Shown here: one piece after another, positions 37,156 through 51,320 of the stretch
Numbering within the stretch: the first letter of the stretch is position 1
Layout of the letters: the number at the start of each line of letters is the position of its first letter
DNA from: Circinella umbellata
Taxonomy: Eukaryota > Mucoromycota > Mucoromycetes > Mucorales > Lichtheimiaceae
Direction: 5' to 3'
DNA: 64,000 bases
Assembly (NCBI GenBank): GCA_025093555.1
Contig: JAIWNF010000014.1
Span: 186,001-250,000, forward strand
Notes under the pieces: generated by a model
Told to the model about the DNA's origin: nothing
What the model saw: only the letters and a program-made list of their open reading frames with translations
Databases searched by the model: none
Position numbers and translations under genes: made by a program

Positions 37156-37472
37156 CTAATGATATAATGAGTATCTAAAGCGATTCTTTATATCGAAAGG
37201 TATATTTGGAACAGCGAGTTCGTTCACAGATAAAAAGCCTCTCAACAAAAGTGACCCACAACTTGTATTAATTGAAACACTTCTTCTCAACTCGAAATAA
37301 TCCGGGAAACCAATAAAATCTTTGATCCTTCCAGTTTTTGGAAATAATGATGATACTTCCCTGGTCTTATTGAACGATCAAGCTCCGTCGCTTTTCCTTT
37401 TTGGGATTGATGGAGGTATGACGACACACGTCTGGGACCAAACCTTGTTACGTTAAGGACGTGGTTGGGAGA
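37156..37472 (-). pseudogene. Possible minus-strand gene fragment or decayed gene
   Basis: On the minus strand an acceptor-like TTTATTCAG (ending at 37473) is followed by an open frame with no ATG. It reads about 60 codons (with NHVLNVTRFGPRR) to a TGA at 37287-37289. Overlapping it in another phase is a frame of about 70 codons (with KDFIGFPDYFELRRS and VPNIPFDIKNRF) that ends at 37156-37158. Both look more protein-like than the AT-rich surroundings. I could not connect them with convincing splice sites, so either an intron or a frameshift separates them. The product is not recognised. Confidence 0.3.
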
Positions 37473-37920
37473 TCTGAATAAATATTATATTAGTCTTTTT
37501 TTCACATATCAAACTGATTAATTTTTTTTAAACAAAAAAGAAAATGAAATAAAACATTGTTAATTATTATAGAAGCTTGTGTTACAAATTCAGAATATGT
37601 GGTTAATAAGTTTTAATAAAAAATGACTATTTTTGTATGGGATTATAATCAATAGTCAAACTTTTTTTATATCTAAATAATTATTAAGAGTTCACATTGA
37701 AGCAGCTGTCAAAAAAAAATGGTCTTGACTTATTCCACCCAAATATATTTATCAAAATATAATAAAAATCAAAGTAAAAGGAAAAGCACATGACATATAA
37801 ACTTCAAACGCATATTGACAAAAAGGCCAATAACATGTTGCTATGTAACAGCAATCGGGAGTAGCACCCAGCAACTCCTTTCCCAAAGGCAACCACGTTG
37901 ATTAACAAGGTGGATAGTGT

Positions 37921-37960
37921 TGATTGGCTAGAATTTGCAACACCGGTGATTGGCTCGTGG
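37921..37960. promoter_or_regulatory. Duplicated TGATTGGCT motifs upstream of SEC61 alpha
   Basis: TGATTGGCT occurs at 37921-37929 and 37947-37955. These are inverted CCAAT boxes. The second is followed at once by CGTGG, the complement of the CCACG core of ER-stress elements. Another CCACG lies at about 37893. A role in SEC61 expression is inference. Confidence 0.35.
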
Positions 37961-38041
37961 GTAATGCCGTACTCTTTCAATTTTCAAACACACGCTTCTT
38001 TCTTTTCTTACATATTTTTTTTTGACATAACATAAATCACA

Positions 38042-39973
38042 ATGGGTTGTAAGCATCGTACTCGAACAAACAGATATTTATTTTTTCAGCTAAACTAAAA
38101 CATAAACTGACGCGTACTTATGATTAAATTTTAATAGTCAGGGTACTGCACCTTGTACGGCCGTTTATGGCCATTCTTCCGGAAATTGCCACACCTGATC
38201 GCAAGGTAATATATACGCGCTATTTTTCCTTTTTTTTTTTTCGATGATACCAACCGTTTTCAAATGCTATTGGTTTTAAACGAATATCACAAAAAGGAAA
38301 AATACTGTTGGTAACAACAGATATAAATATACTGAAAATTCTAAAATGTTGAAACGATATTTATTGTTTAGGTTCCATTCAATCAAAAAGTCATGTGGAC
38401 TGCAGTTACTCTTTTCATCTTCTTGGTAATGTCTCAAGTACCTCTTTATGGTATCATGTCATCTGATTCTTCTGATCCTCTTTTCTGGATGAGAGTTATT
38501 CTTGCCTCGAACCGAGGTACTCTTATGGAATTAGGTATTACACCTATTGTTACTTCCGGTATGATTATGCAACTCTTGTCCGGTGCAAACATTATTGAAG
38601 TGGACTATAGCTTAAAGGAAGATCGCGCATTATTTAGTGGTGCACAAAAATGTAAGTAGCTTGTTTTTTTTTTGCTGAAAGGGAACGAAAAATAGAAAAG
38701 AAGGAGTGGATAAAGTGGAACAAGGAATTTTTGCGATAATAAATTGAAAACTTACAATTTATTTTCTGTAATAAAAATAAAAAGTATTTGCCATGATTAT
38801 TGCATTCGGTCACGCTACCGTCTCTGTACTTACTGGTTTGTATGGTAGTCCCAGAGAAATCGGTGCTGGTGTTTGCTTATTGCTCATTATTCAACTTGTC
38901 GTTGCTTCTTTGATCACCATGTTATTGGATGAACTTTTGCAAAAGGGCTATGGTCTTGGTTCTGGTATCAACTTGTTTATTGCCACAAATATTTGTGAAA
39001 CCATCTTCTGGAAGGCTCTGTCTCCTACTACCATCAACACCGGTCGTGGTGACGAATTTGAAGGTGCTCTTATTGCTTTGGTTCACTTGCTCATGTCGCG
39101 CAAGGATAAGACTCGTGCATTGAAGGAAGCATTCTATCGTGCTCCTCTTCCCAATGTCATGAATTTGTTGGCTACAGCGGCCATCTTTGCTGTTGTCATC
39201 TATTTGCAAGGTTTCCGTGTTGAATTACCTGTCAAGTCAAACCGTGTTCGTGGACAACGTGGCACATACCCAATCAAATTGTTCTATACTTCCAACATGC
39301 CTATTATGCTTCAATCCACCATGACCTCCAACATTTTTATGATTTCACAAATGTTGTACAAGCGTTTTGAAGATAACATTTTGGTCAGACTTTTGGGTGT
39401 TTGGGAACCTATGGAAGGATCCGCTCAATTGTTTGCCAGGGGTGGTTTGGCTTATTATCTTTCAGCTCCTCGCAACGTAACTGATGCCTTGTTGGACCCT
39501 ATCCACACTGTCGTCTATGTGAGCATCATGTTGGCCGGCTGTGCATTGCTTTCCAAGACCTGGATTGAAGTTTCTGGTTCATCTCCTCGTGATGTTGCTC
39601 GTCAACTCAAGGAACAACAACTTGTTATTGCTGGTTACCGTGATACATCCATGTATAAAGAATTAAAGCGTGTTATCCCTGTTGCTGCCTCCTTTGGTGG
39701 TGCCTGTCTTGGTGCTGTATCTGTTTTAGCTGATATGGTTGGTGCTATTGGTTCTGGTACTGGTATTTTACTGTGTGTTACCATTATCTTCCAGGTAAAG
39801 TAAAAAAAAAAAAAGAAACAGATACGAGTGATACTGAGAAGATTGGATGAAGAACAAAAAGAAACTTACTTTGTTTATTATTACCATTGCTATATTAGTA
39901 TTTTGAAATGTTTGCCAAGGAACAACTTGAAAGTGGTGCTGGTTTGGAGGGTATGATGATGGCTGGTCAATAA
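38042..39973 (+). CDS. SEC61: Protein translocation channel subunit Sec61 alpha
   Basis: Pore-forming subunit of the ER translocon. Five exons: 38042-38048 (7 nt), 38138-38205, 38372-38651, 38785-39794 and 39899-39973 (1440 nt, 479 aa; typical length 470-480). The first exon holds only ATG GGT T. Joining it to exon 2 gives [20 protein letters not shown], the conserved N-terminus, which confirms the tiny exon. The plug and helix 2 region reads [56 protein letters not shown] and the cytosolic loop are all canonical, with ten membrane helices. The last exon ends EGMMMAGQ. Codon use is biased, as in highly expressed genes. Confidence 0.97.
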
Positions 39974-40958
39974 AGAGAAATTACCGTTTGCCATTTTTAT
40001 TTTCTTTACTTATTCCACAGCTCTTTATATACAACAAATATCTTTTTTTTTATTCTTTGTTTTTCTCTCTCCACCATTGTATTAACACAATAATACTATA
40101 ATTCATCTCAATCATCATTATATATACATATATACACTCAAAAACACGCACACACACGATCTCTTACAAAAATAACAACAATGCAATTCAAAAAAAATAT
40201 ATATATACAATGAATTTTTTTTTTTACATTAATGAAAAGTATAATTGAAAATGGAACTATCCATTGGGATGCTTGTGTGAATGTGATAAAAGAGATGGAG
40301 AAAACAAAATGCCCGAATAATAATTCAAGACACACAAAAAGGTCCATCAGAGAATTGGCTACTCATTTTTAATATTATTTGTTAAATACTGTCATTCCTG
40401 TCCTTTATTTTATTTTATTCTTTTGTAAAAACAAATCAAGATAATGTATACATTATATAATATTCTTTTTACTTCATCCCGAGTTGTCATCCTTCTCTTG
40501 TTACTATTGTTATAGTTACCTAATTATACTTTAATATAAGCATAGTTTCTTTTGTATGTTCTCGCTTCAATTCATGCCAAATTTCCGTTACATCTGTTGT
40601 GAAAACTAGAGAAGAAAGTTGGAGTTTCTCCTAGTGGAGCCAAATTGAAGCAATATTGATATAAGGAATGTTTTTCCTTCGAAATTGGCATGCGTAAAGT
40701 AGAGTAAAGTAGCCATTATTTAAATTCGGAATATATAGCAACATCCCATAACATTCATCAATTACTTGAATTTTATAACAAGTTGTCTAAGAATCTTTTT
40801 CGTCTTTCTTCCTCTTCCTCTTTCTTTTTATATTTTATTTTATCACTTATAAAATAAGATCAGCATCTATTCTTTACATTCCTTGTAGCTTGATTTTACA
40901 GTAACAAAAGTCTTTAGCAACACTCATTTTTTTATCTTATTACAACGATACGTACATT
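39974..40958. other. Intergenic between SEC61 alpha and proline-rich gene
   Basis: SEC61 3' region with a run of short CA-rich sequence at 40130-40160, then T-rich upstream sequence of the next gene. No gene seen. Confidence 0.5.
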
Positions 40959-42164
40959 ATGCGTTCCGGTATTATTTGTGCTGCAATCTGTTTGTCCATG
41001 GCAGCTTTTGGACAAGCCACTCAAACAACAGGTACAATGACACATTAAGCATATCATTATCATATCTATTTTAATCACTATCAATACATGAGAGGTGTAT
41101 AGTAATAATCGCGATTGAATATTTATACAATATACAGTAACTGAGTATCGAACTATCACAACAACTTTTTACAATAATGGCTGTAAGTTGTCATAATTTT
41201 AAAAAAAATGAAGTAGGAAAATAAATGTCGAGAATGAGAAGGTGCAAACATCTGATTGACTAGACATGTTCATGTGAAAGAAAAGAGTATTGGACTTTAA
41301 TAAGGCTTTTATTAACCAATTATTGATAAATGTTATTTAGCCGACGATGCAAAACCTACCAATATACATGACCATGATAATGGTGATCTTACTGATCCAG
41401 CGCCCGAGCCAACAGAAAAAGACAAACCTACACCACCTCAAGCACCCAAAGGAGATCCTCGACCACCCGTTGATGAAGGACCCAGAGGTCCTGAGCCACC
41501 TAAAGAAAATCCTAGACCACCCACTGATGGTGAACCAAGAGGTCCTCAACCACCCCACGATGATGTTCGCCCACCTCCCGATGGTAAACCAAGAGGCCCT
41601 GAGGTTCGTCCACCTCCCAATGGTGATCCAAGAGGTCCTGAGGTTCGTCCACCTCCCAATGGTGATCCAAGAGGTCCTGAGGTTCGTCCACCTCCCAACG
41701 GTGATCCAAGAGTCCCTCAACCCCCTCAAAATGGTAATCGCCCACCCCCACCTCCTCCACCAGCTAATAACATTGGTGATAAACCAGTTGCTCCTGAACC
41801 GTCCAAAAGTGGTGAACGTAGTCCACAAGAGTCTCTAAAGAATGGTAAATCCCAATCACTCATTCATACAGCTACTCCACCACTCAATAACAAGGTTAAG
41901 CCAACAAGCGCAAGTGCCTCAGCATCTGGTGTAAATAGTAATGTTGCTGATGACTTTACATTCAGTCCAATCACATTAGCACCAGAAAGTACTCAATCCA
42001 TCCGCCCCACAACTTTGCGTGAATTGACAGCTAGCAATGGCGCAACACAAGCTTCTTCATCAACTGAAAGTCATGCCGTTGGTGCTAAATATACGCTGTC
42101 TTTTGCTACAGTTACAGGCATGACCATGATGTGCTTTTTGGCTAGTACACTTGTTCAGTTATAA
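40959..42164 (+). CDS. Secreted or GPI-anchored proline-rich repeat protein
   Basis: Three exons: 40959-41031, 41138-41182 and 41341-42164 (942 nt, 313 aa). Exon 3 is open in the right phase throughout but has no early ATG, so it is easily missed; frames on the other strand over the repeat are shadows. The N-terminus (GIICAAICLSMAAFGQA) is a signal peptide. A Thr-rich segment (TEYRTITTTFYNN) resembles that of fungal wall proteins. The core is Pro/Gly/Asp/Arg-rich with 13-residue repeats of the type RPPPNGDPRGPEV. A Ser/Ala/Thr region follows, and a final hydrophobic helix (about 20 residues, LSFATVTGMTMMCFLAST) at the very C-terminus suggests a GPI-anchor signal. Its role in the wall or surface is inference; no homologue is recognised. 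Confidence 0.68.
41601..41713 (+). repeat. 39-base tandem repeats coding for the Pro-rich core
   Basis: Nearly identical 39-base units start at 41601, 41640 and 41679, the last one diverging at its end. More degenerate copies extend the array from about 41440 to 41760. Confidence 0.85.
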
Positions 42165-43263
42165 ATATTACATGTGCTTGCCCTTTTTTTAATTCATATA
42201 TCAACGCTCTTTTTATTCAATCTATACCGTCCATTTTCACTCACAAAATCACATATAAATTATAATGAAAAAAAAAACTTCTTTGTATTCTTTTCTTGTT
42301 TTAATATTTTTTTGAAAGCAAGACCAATAATCCCCCCCCCCTTCCCCTGAAGTTATGTGCATATAATATATTTACTTTTTTTTTCTTATTATAGTCATTA
42401 CGAATTACTATTGTTTATACGTTTATAAATAAAACGTGTTTGCTCTCTATATAGCAAAATAAAAATAAAAACTTCTATCAAATCCAGATCAATAAAATCA
42501 CCGAAGTAATATATGGACTCATGTTGTTAAACAACACCTCTGTAGTGGACTTACTACAGAGCACTCCTGGGATTAGTTTTCTATTTAGCTTAACTTATAA
42601 GTTATTATGCAAAAAAAAAAAAAAGAGAACCTGTATCGCTGCTTTGATTTACTCAGCTAAGTCTATAAGCACTGTATAGTAGGTACAGGCGTACAAGGGA
42701 TAATTCACTTTTATGTGATGTCCACACCTATATATGTAACTATTGCGTATTTCAAAAGGGATACGTAGTTTAATAAAAAGGATGTGATCTAAACTTCTGA
42801 TGATTTTTTATTTTTCGTGATCAATGATAGGTTTTGAGACCCAGTATACGATTGATAATTGATGATAGATACCCTTGAGAATCTGCTACACTTATTACAA
42901 CACCTACATCAATGCAACCTAATATCTATGTTAACTGTCATAGAATAAACAGCGGTTGCTTCACTGATATAAACAACACTTTTGGATCTGTGGCTGAAAT
43001 AAAAAAAAATCACTATAACGTTACAGTATTTATTTTCAATTTGATTTACCATTTAATAACAACAAAAAACACAACAGCACAAGGTTTAAGGGTGAGTGAG
43101 TGTAAGTCGTGCGTTACTTTGTCTCATAGAAAGTATGAATTTTTTGCATATCCTACGACACCTTTAATCCTGCCCCCGTAAGTCCGCTATTAGAAGATAC
43201 ATTTTAAAATATTGTCTCGCCACTTTTTTTTTGTACATTTTCTCCACAAAAACAAAAACAAAA
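42165..43263. other. Intergenic between proline-rich gene and COQ7
   Basis: Contains a C run at about 42331-42341 and a perfect nine-base hairpin at 42538-42561 (CTCTGTAGT, six-base loop, ACTACAGAG). No gene is supported; the plus frame at 42912-43181 is unrecognised. Confidence 0.5.
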
Positions 43264-44013
43264 ATGTTGCGTGCATTTTGCCGTTTACGTTCTGGATTAA
43301 CTATTTGCAACAACAAAGACAGCCACCGAGCATTCTCGACTACAATCACCAACTTCAGTGAACAACAACAACATGGAGAGAAACCAAAACAAATGTTAAC
43401 AGAAAATGAACGCCAAATATTAGACCCAATGATTCGTGTTGATCAATCAGGTGAAGTAGGTGCTTACTATATCTACATGGGTCAAATCGCTGTCCTTGGA
43501 CGAGATAAAAAATTGAGACCTATTTTACAAGAAATGTGGGATCAAGAAAAACACCATTTGGAAACTTTTGACAAATTGGTTGGTGATATGCGAGTTCGAC
43601 CCAGTTTGTTACGACCTTTATGGGAAGTTGCAGGGTTTGCTGTCGGTGCTGGAACTGCATTGATGGGTAAAGAAGCAGCTATGGCATGTACAGAAGCTGT
43701 AGAAACAGTCATCGGTAATCATTATGATGATCAACTACGTAGCTTGGTGCAACTTACGGAAAAGAATCCTGAATTGAAGGATTTAGGCAAGGTAAAAAAA
43801 AAAAAACCAAGGGTAAAATTTGGGTTAAGTGACAATATATTAAACACGGTCTGTATACATATATAGACTATTGCTCAATTTAGAGATGAAGAACTTGAAC
43901 ATCATGATATTGCAGTTGAGCATGATGCACGACAAGCTCCTTTCCATTCCGCACTTAAGGCAGTTATTATGCAGGGTTGTAAAACAGCTATTTGGGTCGC
44001 AGAACGCGTCTAA
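43264..44013 (+). CDS. COQ7: 5-demethoxyubiquinone hydroxylase, mitochondrial
   Basis: Di-iron enzyme for the penultimate step of ubiquinone synthesis, on the matrix side of the inner membrane. Two exons: 43264-43791 and 43867-44013 (675 nt, 224 aa). The start at 43264 was chosen because [11 protein letters not shown] begins a basic presequence; the upstream frame adds only Lys/Thr codons. The iron ligands are visible: E in [14 protein letters not shown] and H in [11 protein letters not shown] in [17 protein letters not shown], and E and H in [16 protein letters not shown]. The end, [12 protein letters not shown], is the usual C-terminus. It shares the quinone pathway with the Rieske protein at the left of the window, but not its location. 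Confidence 0.96.
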
Positions 44014-46945
44014 TTCATACTTGTTTTATTTAGACAACTTACACTATCAAACAAATTCATCCTATTTCTTATTTTTCTTGCATTCCCTTCTCCTTTTTCT
44101 CATATCATCTTATTTTTTCATTTTCATTTATTATACGTATTGAACTATACACGCAAATACACTTCAATTAATTATTCACCAATATAGCAAATGTGTTTTA
44201 ATGTAATTGTTATTCTTTCTTCACTTGAAAATAGATTTTTTGTTACTATGTCTTTTTAAGTTGACTTATTGTTTATCCAGTATAAGTCATCTTTGTACAT
44301 GACCAGTTTAATACTCATACATATTTGAATAACCATTTTGTTTGTCTTGAAATAAAATATTTTATTAGTCACATTTAGAGGCATATAAAATATTTAGATT
44401 CAAAATCGAAAAATAATTACATAGTACCTTTTTTATTTTTAACTATTGAACAGCGAGTACGTAAGGTGTTCTTCTATGTTCTAACAGGAATCTAGTTCTA
44501 TAATTTCTTTACGTAAACTTATTCTAATTAAAAAAAGGAAAGTACCTATATAAAAAAAAGTGTTTCTTTATATCTTCGAATTAGAAAGATGCCGATAATC
44601 CACGTGGTACTGTCCTGTCTACGTAAGTTTTTTTTTTTTTGAAAAAGTAAAAAGTTGAAGCCAAGAGCATTGAGATTTTTATAATTTATAGTTTATTATG
44701 AGTTCAGTAATGGATGATTACTTTAGATTCATCAGAAATAAAAATTTTTAGCCATTAAATCTGGAAGCACTTTTATTCATATATAAACAACTGTTTATAT
44801 ATTTTTTTTTTCTTTTTTCATAAAAAAATAAAACAACACCTATACAAATTAAGTTTTATTATTACTATTATTTACTTTTAAATCATCTAATGGCAGTTAA
44901 CAAGAAGAAGAAAAAATAGTCAAAGAGAGAAGGTGATGCCGTTACCGAACACGCACCCATGGAAATCAAACTGATTATGAAGAGGCACATTAACAATACA
45001 GTCCGTTGTCATATCTACACCTCTGAATTTCTCCGGCTTAATAATAAAACTGACAAAAAAGTTATAGTTTTGGCACAACCTATGGATTCCACCCCCATAC
45101 TCGACAATATGCTAAGGTTAACATTAACTACCACCGCTTTACGATTAGAAAACCAAGCCTACACTTCATTTTATTTGATCATAAAAAATTTTGTCACTAG
45201 TTTTTTTTAACTTTGTTTACCAACAGAATAATGATATCGTCACTAATATTGATATTGTTGTCATTGGTGGTTGAGTAACATATACTTATTCAGAAAGTTA
45301 TGATAAGTTATACGTTTAAGAAAGTGAAGGCTCGAATACTAAGAACTGATACACCGATAAAGTACTTTATTGCATTTTTTTGGAGTATTCGTGAAGGTCT
45401 TAAAGAAAAATAATATGAATGGAAGAAGGTTCTTAATCAAGGGCAGCACTGGTATCTACAAGATACAGAAAATATATGAAGATTGTTGTCATCGAGTACG
45501 AATTACTATACTGTATCTGAATGCCTATTATAGTTGTTTTCTTATCACTAATGAAGAATTTCAGTTCCAAAAGGTAAAGTCGGCATTAAGCCCAATTTGC
45601 TTTTTTCCTATGATACGGTTCATTAAAAAAAATACCGCAAATGTACAAGTTGGGTGTCTGGCTACTCTTAAGAACCGTCAAAGGGAATAAAGCTTTCGCT
45701 ATCGTTTGTGCCTCGGTGTCTCCTTGAGAAGCAGATGCTGTTTTTTCTAATGTTATTGTTGCAGTTGTTTTATAGAAAAGAATCATCATCTACAAAAAAA
45801 AATAGGAATAAATGGTGTCATGGAAATAATAACGAAATTTGCTGTGCAATATCTAAAAATACACCCGATATCTGGTCCCCCCCCCAATGTCAACTTCAAA
45901 AGTAATATTCCAGGTCAATATGAAAAAAAAATAGGCCTGCCGATCATTAATAAAAATCGTGTATACTTCTTTTTTTTTCATAACTGTTCTAAAGACCGAA
46001 CTGGTAGGGGTTGTACATGTTTCTTTTGACGATAGTTATTCATTTAAACCCATTTATTCAAGTTCTTTTTTTGTTTTGTTTCGGAGCATGTTCGCCGATC
46101 TTTGCGAAAAAAAAAATAGGCGGAGAAGTATCAAGAAGGAATTGCTATTAGATTAAAATATATTTATAATAGGTAAAATAGAAAAAGAAGAATCATTTAT
46201 ATATATTGAAATGCTTATATTTTAATATATTCATCTAACTTTTCTGGTCATTTTACGGTAGATATGTTTTTCATAAGATAATAACATACAAGTCATATGC
46301 ACATGTCAACATTTTTTTTAGAAAAAATTTAATCGAAGCACGTGGCCAAGTCTTTTTGTTTGTGTAAGGTTACACATTTGCGGGGTCAAGTACGTTTGAT
46401 TTCCAGGTAGCTGGTAATCAAAACTAAAAAAAAATAGTACTATATTATAAATACTTATAAATGTAAATTAAACAAAGTGGATTGATATTAGTGAGAACTA
46501 AATTAATAAACTAAAGAATAAAGTAGTTCAAATTATTATAAATAAATTTAATCTATAAATAATAACAATAATAATAATAGTAATAATAGTAATAATAAAT
46601 TGGTCATATCATTAGTGAAATAAACCAAAGAGAAATCATAGTAAAATAAAAGAGTGATTGGTAAGGTTTTGGGGGAGTGGGGGAATTAAATAGGGATGAT
46701 GATTTTTTAAACAAAGTATAAGAAACAAAAATGAAAGAAAAATACAATGTAGGTTTAATTCAATGGAGAGGAAAGAAAGAAAGATTAAAAGGAAGGAGCG
46801 TATATATAAATAAATAAAGAAAAGTGATATATAAAATAATAAGTAATTTCCTCTCAAAAAAGAACACATTGTTATCGTAAATTATTATACTCTTTTAATG
46901 ACAATAAAGAGTAAATAATTATAAACCTCATAAGAACATTATTAT
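44014..46945. other. Long intergenic region with degraded open frames
   Basis: COQ7 3' region on the left and ALDH 3' region on the right. A possible relic gene at 44892-45275 is listed separately. Frames at 45370-45690 (plus) and 45586-45789 (minus) are unrecognised. (AAT)n-type repeats lie at 46558-46600. Confidence 0.5.
44892..45275 (+). pseudogene. Possible decayed gene
   Basis: From ATG at 44892 a frame reads a Lys-rich start, meets TAG at 44919-44921, then continues open for about 95 codons in the same phase (KREGDAVTEHAPMEIKL). After an acceptor-like CCAACAG near 45225, a short stretch reads DIVTNIDIVVIGG, resembling the start of a FAD/NAD-binding fold, and then stops. The mix of coherent protein-like stretches and stops suggests a broken gene. 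The family is not identified, and chance is possible. Confidence 0.25.
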
Positions 46946-49685
<2,740 letters not shown>

Positions 49686-51113
49686 GATTATTTTTTTAAG
49701 GTTAGAAAGAGAGAAAGAGAGAGATGAAATGAAAGGTGAAGAAGATGATATGTATTAATCAAAAAAAAGGGGGAAAGAGAAAGGAAAGGAAGTGAGATTT
49801 GGGTTCAGCGGGGAATCTTGAATGGGGAAAGTTTTGTGGATGAGTGGAGTTTATTTATATGAACGTTATTTTTCACACAGAAAAAGGGTAGGATACACTA
49901 AACTTGTGCCTTTTTTTTCTAAAACTCCGCAATGATTGGTTCTACAAAATCAACTATTAAACTATTTTATAATATTGTATTGTGCTGGGTATTAAACATA
50001 CTTGGATTATGGTTGCACGGATGATATCGAGCTCTTCAGTATCCTTCATCTTCTTTACCATAACACAAAAATATCAAATGATTAAGTTGGATTCGTAAGA
50101 TGAATCAAAAAAGTTAACACCGCACCGTAAATCCCGCTTTTTTTTAATTACAAACAAAAGTATTCTGTTGCGCACAATAATTTACCCTCTCACAATCATT
50201 GAAGTGATCGACAATGCAGTAAAATGAACTTTTGAGACACTGTCAACACCCTTTAATTTTATGCAGCAACAAAACAATAAAGCAACATGATTTCTTTTTT
50301 CAAGTATACACTTATTTTTTATTTTTACACTTGCTATTTATTTTTCAATAGCAATTATAATACAATATAATAAATAGCCTAAATATAGCGAGATTAGTCG
50401 CGAACATTCATTAAACAATTTGGTAATTAAAAAATCTTGAATCGATTCGCCTTCATAATTCGCTACCCGCTACGTTAACCGAAAAAAAAAACCTTTTTCC
50501 AATCAGCAGGATTTTTATTTTAATCGCGATTTGATACGTACAAGAAATCCGCGGATAACTTGGCTGATTGATCCGTATTTAAAAATATATACAGTATGAT
50601 GAAGTTCATTTTAATAATGAAATATTGTAAAGTCAGTCAAGATTTTCATTTCAATAAAATATTTTTGGATTCTTTGTATTATAATCTATTAACAGCTCGT
50701 GCGTGTTTACGGATTTAGATGTACAAAAATAAAGACTTTAATATTTGTGTTCATTCTATTTTATTTTGTTTACGATCATGTTACATTATAAACACTTTTT
50801 GTTAGAATAGTTACACTAACATTACACTACACTACACATCAAGTTTTTTTTTTTATAATTATAATTCATAAAATTAATGCCATTACATATAACACAGAAT
50901 CAAAAAGGTTAACTAAGCCAAAATAGTAATTGACGCGTATTATCATAATATTAAAACATGTTGTGTTTAGTTATAGATAAAGCAACGTTTTGTACAAGTT
51001 GGGTTATTCACGAGACCATTTTGTGTAATCTTTCGTTGCCTCTTCTTCCAAAGCGGAGAAATGTTGATGAGTTTTGGGGGAGGAGGAAGAAAGGAAAAGA
51101 GGTATTTTATAAT
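49686..51113. other. Intergenic upstream of the aldehyde dehydrogenase gene
   Basis: ALDH promoter and leader on the left; otherwise AT-rich without a supported gene. The plus frame at 50958-51161 overlaps the small membrane gene on the other strand and was not called. Confidence 0.5.
49852..49859 (-). promoter_or_regulatory. TATA box upstream of the aldehyde dehydrogenase gene
   Basis: TATAAATA on the minus strand, about 170 bases from the ATG at 49685, followed by a purine-rich leader (GAAAGAGA-type on the opposite strand). Confidence 0.35.
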
Positions 51114-51320
51114 TTATGCTGTTGTTGTTGCTATGGCAGTTGTTGCTACTGCTGGTATTAACTTGGTTTTTCCACTAGTATACCGAGATGCCAATACTGT
51201 CATTACAATGCAAGATAAAATATAACCACTAAACTTGAAAAATGCCGATCTTGAAAATTGTCGTTCTTCTTCAGGTGTTCGAAATGAAGAATAAATCTTC
51301 CATAAATTAGGTAATGCCAT
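51114..51320 (-). CDS. Small single-pass membrane protein, unknown
   Basis: One exon of 68 codons from the ATG at 51320; the frame extends upstream only through non-ATG codons. The N-terminus MALPNLWKIYSSFRTPEEER is amphipathic. FKFSGYILSCIVMTVLASRY (about 29-48) is one membrane helix, followed by basic TSGKTKLIP and a Thr/Ala-rich tail. The size and layout resemble tail-anchored mitochondrial proteins such as small TOM subunits, but there is no motif that proves it. Intronless and short, so it could also be spurious; the clear helix and clean ATG argue for a real gene. Confidence 0.45.
   Translation of the reverse strand: MALPNLWKIYSSFRTPEEERQFSRSAFFKFSGYILSCIVMTVLASRYTSGKTKLIPAVATTAIATTTA

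Larger units (their letters stand above)
36736..38041. other. Intergenic between PHO88 and SEC61 alpha, with unresolved minus-strand open frames
   Basis: Includes the PHO88 3' region, the possible minus-strand coding segment at 37156-37472, and the SEC61 promoter region at about 37850-38041. Confidence 0.5.

Noticed and set aside
41337..41828. Long minus-strand frame with Trp/Arg repeats over the proline-rich gene
   Set aside because: It is a shadow of the 39-base repeats. The plus strand gives a signal peptide, consistent introns and a C-terminal anchor in one frame.
41347..41838. Plus-strand frame in another phase over the same repeats
   Set aside because: It begins inside exon 3 and does not join the upstream exons in phase.
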